From Pseudomonas mediterranea CFBP 5447 (GTDB lineage: Bacteria; Pseudomonadota; Gammaproteobacteria; Pseudomonadales; Pseudomonadaceae): a stretch of DNA of 64,000 bases. Location of the stretch: the NCBI RefSeq assembly GCF_000774145.1, contig NZ_KN322986.1, positions 620,001-684,000 of the forward strand, written 5' to 3'. The position numbers were made by a program, and so were the translations under genes. Positions within the stretch are counted from its first letter, which is position 1. Every line of letters starts with the position of its first letter. Positions 7,488 through 14,900 of the stretch are shown here, one piece after another. The notes below the pieces were generated by a model. That model worked only from the letters and a program-made list of their open reading frames with translations. It had not been told where the DNA came from and did no database searches.

Positions 7488-7580
7488 CAGCGTAGCCAAT
7501 AAGAAAAAGCCCCTACAGCCTCGGCCTTAGCCCCTGGGTTAGCGTCTCTCCCGCATCGACTGGACGAGACCTGCCCCTCC

Positions 7581-8765
7581 GTGACACGCCAAAAAGACAT
7601 CCCCCAAGTCAAGAACCCACCCGGCGGCGACGGGCATTACGTCACCTATCGGGACATGACGCCCAGCGAATTGGCCGAGCGTGAAGCCGGACAATTGAAG
7701 TACGAAGCCATGCTTGCGCGACAGGCCGCCTATGAAAAGGAACGCTGGACCAAGGTCGATAAAACGCTACTGCCCATAAACGGCAGCGTTTTCGCCAAGA
7801 GCTGCAAGTTACCCGACGGTGTCATTGATTACAGCAACCCCAACGGCTATGTGCCGGCTGACTTGGTCAGGCAGTACGGCAACTTGGTCTGGCTCGGCGG
7901 CAGACGGACTGACGCATCGGGGACTGTGCCCCTCAAGCAGATTGGCGCCGGCACGATAACCGCGTCATTGGGCAGGCTTACTCTCGGCGGCACCGCACTT
8001 GAAGCAACCGGGGCAGCGGTCAGTGGCACCGTCGTCACGGGATTGTTAACCGGCATGGTTGCCTTGCTCTGGCCTTCCAGCCTGGGCGATAGCGCCCTTT
8101 ACTCCGAAGAACAACTACGCGACCTGAAGCAGGCCCGTAGCCGTATGCGCCTGCAAATCGAGCAACAGGCCGATGGCAGCCTCAAGGGCTATGGTTTCTA
8201 CACGGGTCAGAACCGCGATTGGGAAATGGTCGACGTCGTTCACCTGGCTCCTCGCGCCGACCACTACGTCGCCGACCTGGGCGACGGCATCGAGCTGATC
8301 TGGACGCCAGCCGTCGATCCGTCCGACACCTTGGGTATTCCTGCCCTGGAAGCGGCGCCGCAGGCACCTCCCATCTGGATCTACCCGCCGACGCCGATGG
8401 CCGACAGCATCATCGTCGATCCGATCTATCCGCCGGAATATCGGGATTTCATTCTGGTGTTTCCGGTGGGGGCGGGGGTTCGGCCGGTTTATGTGGTTTT
8501 GAACACTGCACATCATGACTACTATCCAAAACCGGACCTCCTCCCTGCTTTCCCGGATGCTAGATGGGCACCGCCCAAAACACGCATGAAAGGCGGCGGG
8601 TTGCGTCCTCGCTGGAAAGATCCAGACAGAACGATATATGAATGGGATTTTCAACATGGCGCAGTAGAAAAATATAACAAGCGAGGAAAACACCTAGGGG
8701 AATTCGACTACGTTACCGGAGTCCAGACCAAACCAGCCAACCCGAGCAGGACGGTAGAACCATGA
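7581..8765 (+). CDS. short S-type pyocin with colicin E3-type 16S rRNase domain
   Basis: 394 residues from GTG. The middle (about 110-310) resembles the S-type pyocin translocation domain: a Gly/Ala/Thr-rich hydrophobic stretch (ATGAAVSGTVVTGLLTGMVA), then YGFYTGQNRDWEMVDVV and a Pro-rich WIYPPTP with PPEYRDFILVFPVGAGVRPVYVV. The C-terminus (about 315-394) matches the colicin E3/cloacin rRNase domain: D356, H359 and E363 (IYEWDFQHGAVEKY) and R390 align with the E3 catalytic residues D510, H513, E517 and R545. It should cut 16S rRNA in the decoding centre. The N-terminus is far shorter than in standard pyocins, with no recognisable receptor-binding domain. GC content falls toward the tip, suggesting an exchanged module. 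Confidence 0.88.
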   Translation: MTRQKDIPQVKNPPGGDGHYVTYRDMTPSELAEREAGQLKYEAMLARQAAYEKERWTKVDKTLLPINGSVFAKSCKLPDGVIDYSNPNGYVPADLVRQYGNLVWLGGRRTDASGTVPLKQIGAGTITASLGRLTLGGTALEATGAAVSGTVVTGLLTGMVALLWPSSLGDSALYSEEQLRDLKQARSRMRLQIEQQADGSLKGYGFYTGQNRDWEMVDVVHLAPRADHYVADLGDGIELIWTPAVDPSDTLGIPALEAAPQAPPIWIYPPTPMADSIIVDPIYPPEYRDFILVFPVGAGVRPVYVVLNTAHHDYYPKPDLLPAFPDARWAPPKTRMKGGGLRPRWKDPDRTIYEWDFQHGAVEKYNKRGKHLGEFDYVTGVQTKPANPSRTVEP

Positions 8766-8989
8766 ACCATACAATAATGGGCGTAGTTGACGGAGAGGAT
8801 TTCGCGTCATACGAAATAGCGCTTCCGATTGATAGCAAGGACCTAGCTGAAATAATGAATTGGATAAACGAGGAAGAATACTTGTATGACTATCAATTAG
8901 ATAAAGCTCAAATTGAAGCTTTAGAAGAGGCATGCTCAATCGAGCTGCCTCGAAACATGGTGCTTTTTTTGACCAGCAGCGGCAATTGA
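8762..8989 (+). CDS. putative immunity protein of the rRNase bacteriocin
   Basis: 75 residues, strongly acidic (for example NWINEEEYLYDY, IEALEEACSIEL). Its ATG overlaps the toxin stop by four bases (ATGA), the usual layout for a bacteriocin and its immunity protein. I cannot match it to the 84-85-residue E3/cloacin immunity family by eye, so the function rests on position, size and charge. Low GC compared with neighbours suggests recent transfer together with the toxin tip. Confidence 0.72.
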   Translation: MNHTIMGVVDGEDFASYEIALPIDSKDLAEIMNWINEEEYLYDYQLDKAQIEALEEACSIELPRNMVLFLTSSGN

Positions 8990-9020
8990 TCAACAGCGAA
9001 CGTCGATGATGTGTTGACGA

Positions 9021-9941
9021 TCAGCCTCCTGGGCGAACAACCACCTTCCCTCTGGCATGCCCAGTGGCAACCTTTTCCAACGCCGCTCGGCTTTCAGCCA
9101 GTGTGAATGTTGAATCAATGACGATCTGCAACTGCCCCGCACTGAACTGCCGAATCGCTTCTGGAAGGAAAGGCACGGCGCTGGCGAAGAAGACGAACTC
9201 ACCCGCGTGACCGTCCCGGCCTTCGATGTTGAATTCCACCAGGGTCGAGATGCGTCCGCCTGGGCGCAGTACTTGCCAGGATTCCTCCAGCGTTTCGTCG
9301 CCCAGGGTGTCGAGCACCAGGTCGATTTCCCTCACGCTGTCCAAGGTCTGGTTTCGGTAGTCAATGACTTCATCGGCGCCCAGGCTTTTCAGCAGTTCGA
9401 GGTTTTTCGCTGAGGCCGTTGCGACCACATGGCAACCGGCGAGGTGGGCCAGCTGGATCGCCATGCTGCCGACGCCGCCGGCGCCAGCATGGATCAGCAC
9501 ACGTTGGCCGCGCTGCAATTTGCCGATGTCGAAAAGCGCCTGGGTGGCGGTGCCATATGCAGTCGGCAATGCGGCGGCCTGTTCGAAACTCATCGGCGCG
9601 GGAATGACGCAGAGCTCGGAGGCGGCGATGACCAGATGGGTGGCGAACGCACCACCCTGCGAGGGGGAGGTTCGGCCGACCACCCGGTCTCCGGTCTTGA
9701 GGTCGCTCACCTGCTCGCCGACGGACTCAATCACGCCGCTGAAATCAGTCCCTGGCGCATAGGGGAATTCCACCGGGAAGATCGGCTGCATGTAACCGGC
9801 GAGGATTTTGACGTCCAGCGGGTTGACGCTGGCGGCCTCGATGCGCACGACCACTTCGTTGACTTGTGGCTGTCGCAATCTCGCTTCGCCCTCGACGACA
9901 ACATCCGGGCCGCCGAACTCATTAATCAAAGCGCTCTTCAT
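9021..9941 (-). CDS. NADP-dependent quinone-oxidoreductase-type alcohol dehydrogenase
   Basis: 306 residues, the zinc-independent MDR family. The GroES-like N-terminal half contains EAASVNPLDVKILAG and PGTDFSGVIESVG; the Rossmann half contains the dinucleotide motif HAGAGGVGSMAIQLA near residues 145-160 and GADEVIDYRNQT. Such enzymes reduce quinones or enones with NADPH. It lies 12 bases behind the SnoaL-like gene on the same strand, so both form an operon divergent from the LysR gene at 10498, which probably regulates them. Confidence 0.9.
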   Translation of the reverse strand: MKSALINEFGGPDVVVEGEARLRQPQVNEVVVRIEAASVNPLDVKILAGYMQPIFPVEFPYAPGTDFSGVIESVGEQVSDLKTGDRVVGRTSPSQGGAFATHLVIAASELCVIPAPMSFEQAAALPTAYGTATQALFDIGKLQRGQRVLIHAGAGGVGSMAIQLAHLAGCHVVATASAKNLELLKSLGADEVIDYRNQTLDSVREIDLVLDTLGDETLEESWQVLRPGGRISTLVEFNIEGRDGHAGEFVFFASAVPFLPEAIRQFSAGQLQIVIDSTFTLAESRAALEKVATGHARGKVVVRPGG

Positions 9942-9953
9942 GGGAAATCTCCT

Positions 9954-10400
9954 TCAGGCCTGGGCAGGGAACTGGCCGAGTTGGAGGAACAGGGCAAACC
10001 AGTCTTCCATGTGCCACGTCGTGGTCAGCTTCGCGTCACGGAACGTGTGGAATTCATGAATGCGAAAACTGACGTGCTTGCCGGTGGCGGCGATGCCGAA
10101 GAGCTCGCCTGCATGGGTGCCGGTAATTTCGGCGCGCACGCCCATTTTCCCGGGCTCCTGGACCATGTCGTGGACGACGATCCGCACATCGGGAAACGCC
10201 TGGACGAAGCTGCGGATGATGGCCTTGATGCCTTCCGGGCCTGGCGCCTGGCCGGGTGCCAGCGGGATGTCGTCCCAGTCATGGGTGAGGACTTCATCGA
10301 CGAGATCCGGCTGTTTGTCGCTGAACGCACGGTAGAAGGTTTCGACGGCCAAGCGCTCGGCATGCAGCTGCTCTGAAAGGTGAGTGGTTGATAGGGTCAT
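9954..10400 (-). CDS. SnoaL-like ester cyclase / NTF2-fold protein
   Basis: 148 residues. It shows the SnoaL-like polyketide-cyclase pattern: VETFYRAFSDKQPDLVDEVL, VQAFPDVRIVVHDMVQE, GTHAGELFGIAATGKHVSFR, HEFHTFRDAKLTTTWHMEDW. These small cone-shaped proteins bind hydrophobic ligands; the substrate is unknown. I prefer the ATG at 10400 (preceded by GAGAAC) to the in-frame ATG at 10415, which has no visible ribosome binding site. First gene of the pair divergent from the LysR regulator. Confidence 0.85.
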   Translation of the reverse strand: MTLSTTHLSEQLHAERLAVETFYRAFSDKQPDLVDEVLTHDWDDIPLAPGQAPGPEGIKAIIRSFVQAFPDVRIVVHDMVQEPGKMGVRAEITGTHAGELFGIAATGKHVSFRIHEFHTFRDAKLTTTWHMEDWFALFLQLGQFPAQA

Positions 10401-10497
10401 TGGGGTTCTCGCCATTGAAGTGGAGTGGTAGCGAGAGTTTGGGATTGAGGGCTATGATCCGTCTAACAAATAGCCGATATGAATGATTATTTGATTT

Positions 10498-11409
10498 ATG
10501 GATTTTCATGGAATTGATCTGAACCTGCTGGTGGCCTTCGACGCGCTGATGACGGAGCGCAATGTCACTCGCGCGGCGGCTCGGGTGGGGGTCAGCCAGC
10601 CGGCGATGAGTGCCGCGTTGGCGCGGCTGCGAACGCTGCTCGGCGACGCGTTATTTGCCCGCAGTGCCGAGGGGCTTTTGCCCACACCTCGGGCCCGGGA
10701 CTTGGCGGTGCCGATTGCCCAGGCGCTGCACCAACTTCAAGTCGCCTTGGTGGAGCGGCCCGAGTTCGAGCCCGGGAAGGCTTCGCTGGCGTTCAAACTC
10801 GGCCTCTCCGATTACCCGGCCTATGTGCTCCTGCCCACGCTATTGCAGGCACTCGCAGAACAGGCGCCGGGGGTTTCGGTGAATGTGTATGCGTTCAACG
10901 ACCGTGATCATGCGGTCGACATGTTGGACAGCGGCCTGATCGACGCGGCAGTGGGCGTGCCGCCGACTCAGGCGGCGGCGCGGATATTGAGCCGGACCGT
11001 GCTCACCGATGAATTTGTCACCATCGTCGCCCATGACCATCCGGTGACCCGTCGTGCCATGACCTTGAAGACCTATCTGGAGCTGCGCCATGTGCTGGTC
11101 TCGCCTGAAGGAGACCTGCACGGTCTGGTGGATCACGCCCTTGCTCAACAGGGCAAGCAGCGCGAGCTGGCCCTGACGTTGCCGCAGATGTTCGCGGTGC
11201 CCTCGCTGATCGCCCGCACCCGCTTGACCGCCACGGTGATGAGACGGGTGGCGATGGGCGCGGCGGGCAGCAACAAGCTGGTGATGTTTCCACCGCCGGT
11301 GACATTGCCTCGGATGGCGTTCGACCTGATCTGGCACCGGCGCAGCGAGTCTCATCCGGCACAGCAGTGGTTCAGGGGGTTGGTTGAGGAGGTGGCTGGG
11401 CGGGTTTGA
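10498..11409 (+). CDS. LysR-family transcriptional regulator
   Basis: 303 residues. The winged helix-turn-helix is at about residues 4-63 (LNLLVAFDALMTERNVTRAAARVGVSQPAMSAALARL), and the effector-binding domain follows. The start MDFHGIDLNLL is typical of the NodD/LinR-like subgroup. The intergenic region 10401-10497 to the divergent SnoaL/oxidoreductase operon is AT-rich and would hold the operator; LysR proteins usually control the divergent neighbour and themselves with a small-molecule coinducer, here unknown. Confidence 0.93.
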   Translation: MDFHGIDLNLLVAFDALMTERNVTRAAARVGVSQPAMSAALARLRTLLGDALFARSAEGLLPTPRARDLAVPIAQALHQLQVALVERPEFEPGKASLAFKLGLSDYPAYVLLPTLLQALAEQAPGVSVNVYAFNDRDHAVDMLDSGLIDAAVGVPPTQAAARILSRTVLTDEFVTIVAHDHPVTRRAMTLKTYLELRHVLVSPEGDLHGLVDHALAQQGKQRELALTLPQMFAVPSLIARTRLTATVMRRVAMGAAGSNKLVMFPPPVTLPRMAFDLIWHRRSESHPAQQWFRGLVEEVAGRV

Positions 11410-11440
11410 TTTTGCATTTGATGTTGTGGGTGCCTGGTCT

Positions 11441-11544
11441 ATCGCTATCGCGAGCAGGCTCGCTCCCACAGGGGTTGGTGGTGAAGTTGAGATTCGGGAT
11501 CACCCGCGAATCACTGTGGGAGCGAGCCTGCTCGCGATAGCGGT
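11441..11544. repeat. REPIN, family A
   Basis: Inverted pair (TATCGCGAGCAGGCTCGCTC and TGTGGGAGCGAGCCTGCTCG) between the LysR gene and the immunity gene of the Rhs locus, which converge here. Confidence 0.9.
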
Positions 11545-11577
11545 GGGTCAGACGATAGAAAAATTTCTGGATCCGAA

Positions 11578-11973
11578 TCATGAGTTGCTCAGGGATTGCA
11601 GCCAACCCTGATAATAATCAGACTGTTCCTGGATATCCGTTACCAAGTCTTTGTCCTCATAATCAAATATATTCACTATATCGCCTTCGTCTGCTGGCTC
11701 GCCCCAGCGCAGCTCATAAGCAACTATGCCATTGGCCATCTGCGAAGACATTCGCGAAGGATGGACATTAATTTTCGCCCCTTTGCATAAAAATCTAACA
11801 TCAGGAAACTCTTGCCTGACCTTACCCAAACAATAATAAAAATCTACCCCAGTGTAGCTCCTTGATACTCCATCCGGCATCGTAACGATCATAGTCACAG
11901 TTCTCCGCTCGCATTTGAATATCGCGCTTTCAGTCACACCATCCACTTCAATCACAACTTCCCTAACAGTCAT
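11578..11973 (-). CDS. putative immunity protein for the Rhs ADP-ribosyltransferase toxin
   Basis: 131 residues from ATG 11973, which has a good AGGTGAT site and starts 4 bases after the Rhs stop. The sequence begins with a beta-rich part (MTVREVVIEVDGVTESAIFK, RTVTMIVTMPDGVSRSYTG) and ends acidic (WGEPADEGDIVNIFDYEDKD). I do not recognise the family. Position directly downstream of a polymorphic toxin tip, small size, acidic charge and low GC are the evidence for immunity. The frame is open upstream to 12045 inside the rhs gene, but that is not a likely start. Confidence 0.72.
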   Translation of the reverse strand: MTVREVVIEVDGVTESAIFKCERRTVTMIVTMPDGVSRSYTGVDFYYCLGKVRQEFPDVRFLCKGAKINVHPSRMSSQMANGIVAYELRWGEPADEGDIVNIFDYEDKDLVTDIQEQSDYYQGWLQSLSNS

Positions 11974-11977
11974 TTCA

Positions 11978-14900
11978 TCACCTATCAAAATTAGGAATAG
12001 AGTAACCAACATATGAACCGTCGGCATGCACTGGTGTAGCCCCAACTATGTCTCTTTTATCAACCCCACCAGGAACGGCTATCTCCACCTCTTTTCGATG
12101 CGGCGAGAGCAAGCCCAATTTCTTATTAACATCAATACCCACCACATTTTTCAGCACGTACACGTACCCTGATTCGAGTCCAAACCCAGTCGCAAACTTT
12201 ATTGCCTCCGACTTCGAAGTCGTGGTACTGACATAGATACTCGGTGGACTTCGATTATCTTTGGCATGTAAAAACAAATCGGTACTAAACCCTAGAGGCT
12301 CAAAACCAACATCAAAAATTTCCCAAGGTTCCCTTGAGTCACCTCGATAGGTATAGGTATTTTTTTGTTTGATTTGGGGAGGATTGGGCTCCCGTACATC
12401 CACCCCAACCTTCGCAGCCGGATCCTGCTCCCCAACCGCCGCCTTGCACCCACCCTTCCCCGGGCAATCCACCAACCCCAACGGATCCACCCACCCCGTC
12501 GGGTTCAGCGTGTACCGATACCCATTGAGCCCACCCGCCAGCTTGCTCGGGTCAGGCGTCAGGTAGCGGCCCGTTTCCGGATTGTAGTAGCGGTGTCGGT
12601 TGTAGTGCAGGCCGCTTTCCGGGTCGAAGTATTGGCCCTGGAAGCGCAGCGGTTGTTCCAGTTGTTCGCCGCCGCCGTGTTCTATCGCGCGGGTTTTGCC
12701 GTAGCCGTGGTAGCGCGCCGACCAGACGATCTGGCCGCCGTAGTTGGTCAGTTCCTGGGGCGTGCCCAGGTGGTCGAGGTGGTAGTAGAACGGGCAGGCG
12801 TTGAGGCCTTTGCCGTCGAGCAGTGCCAATGGGCGGAAGGTGCCCGGTTCGTAGAGGTAGCAGCGGTGGTGCTGGCGGCTGCTTTCGGCGACGAGCTGGT
12901 CGCCCTGCCAGAAGAATTCGGTGGTCAGGCCGGCCACGGTCTTGCTGATGCGTCGGCCGAAGGCGTCGTAGCGGTAGGCCGTTTCGCGGCCGTCCGCCGT
13001 GGTGACGCCGATCAGGCGGTGCTGGCTGTCGTAGCGGTATTCGGTGACGAGTGCCTGGGCCTTGCCGCGGCGTTCGCGGATCAGGTTACCGAAGGCGTCG
13101 TAGTCGTAGTGGCGGTCGCCCTCCATCAGCAGACGATTGCCCTTGAGCTGGGTCGGGCCGGGACGGTCCTGCATCAGCAGGTTGCCGGCCGGGTCGTGGG
13201 CGAAGTGTTCCGTGGGATCGGCGTGGGAATGCTCGATCCGGGTCAGCCGGTCGAGCGGGTCGTACTGGTATTCGCGCCGACCTCGACGGCTGTCGGAAAG
13301 GGCGGCGAGGTTGCCCTTGGGGCTGTAGGCATAGTCGCGCCAGAACAAGGTCTGCTGGTTCTGCAGCACAGTGTGGGCCTTGAGCCGGCCCTGTTCGTCG
13401 TGTTCGTACTGGCTGAGCAGCAGGCCCTGTCGGCGCTGGTGTTCGCGGCCGCCACGCAGCTGGTGTTCGCTGAGGCGGGTGCCGTTCAGGTCGATGGCGG
13501 TCAGCGCGCCACCCGGGGCGTGGTGGTAGTCGACCTTGCTGTTGTCCGGCAGGCGCAGGTGATTGAGCCGCCCGCAGGTGTCGTAGCCATAGCGCAGGGT
13601 GCCCCAGCCCTGATGCTCGGTGATCAGCCGGTCCTGGGTGTCGTATTCGAAGGCCAGCGGATGGTCGCTGCCGTCATCGACATCCACCAGCCGGCCCAAC
13701 CCGTCGTAGCGGTACTGGATTGTCTGGCCGTCGGGCAGGGTCTTGATCAGCAGGCGTCCGGCCGCGTCGCGCTGGTAGGCGGTGATAAGCTGGCTGCCGT
13801 CGGCACCGAACTCGGTTTTTTCCAGCAAGTGCCCATTGAGGTCGTAGGCATAGGCGCTGCGTTGGCCGTCGAAGCCGACTTGCTGTCGGATCAAGCCGCT
13901 GGGGGTGTAGTCCAGCTGATATTTTTCACCGGACTCGTTCTCGATCTCGGTCAGCAGCAGCCGCGCCGAGTCGTAGCGGTAGTGCAGCGTGCTGCCGTCG
14001 GGATTGATGCGACGGCTGACCAGGTGCAGGTCGTCGGCGTATTCGTAGCGGGTGACGCGGCCCTGTTCGTCGCGCTCGGTGGTGACTTTGCCGTAGGCGT
14101 TGTAGGTCCAGGCGCGGCTGGCGCCGCTGGGCAAGGTGGTCTGCAGCAGACGGCCCACGGCGTTCCATTGGTAGTGCGTTACCCCGCCGTGTTCGTCCTG
14201 GCGGGTCAGCAAGCGCCCCAGGACGTCGTAGGCAAAAACCCGCTGGCTGGCGTCAGACAGGGTTTCTTCCGTCAGTTGGCCGAGCCGGTTCCAGGTGAAG
14301 CGGTGTTCGCTGCCGTCCGGGTAGTGGATCGACAGCAACTGCCCGTGGGCGTCGTAGGCATAGCGGGTGCGCTGTTGATCCGGGTCGATGGCCTCGATCA
14401 CCTCGCCCCGGTCGTTGCGCCGGTAGGTCCAGATGGCCTTGCCGCGAGAACGGGTGTGCAGGAAGCCGTTGCGGTATTCGTAGGACGTGGGCGCGTCTTC
14501 GGGGGGAATCAGCGCCACCAGCCGTCCGACTTCGTCGTAGTGGTATTCGGTGACGGCGCCCAGCGGGTCCTGTTCGGCAATCAGCCGGCCCTGTGCGTCG
14601 TAGGCCTTGAGGTGTTCGCCGCCGTCGGGCTCGACCTTGCGCACCAGCCGCGCGCGGTCGTCGTGGACATAGGTTTCTTCGCTGCCGTCGAGGTGGCGGA
14701 CCGTGACGCTGCCGTCCTCGCCCCAGCTGTAGTGCGTGTCCATCTGCGCGAACGAGGCCCAGTGCCGCACGCAGCGGGCCGCCTGTCCGGTGCCCTGCCA
14801 TTCCCAGAAGAAGCTCGCGCCGCCGGCCAGTTGCCGCTGGAGGATGACGTGGGCATCGTCGTAGTCGTAGCGCTCGCTTTCGCCGGCGGCGTTGGTGGCC

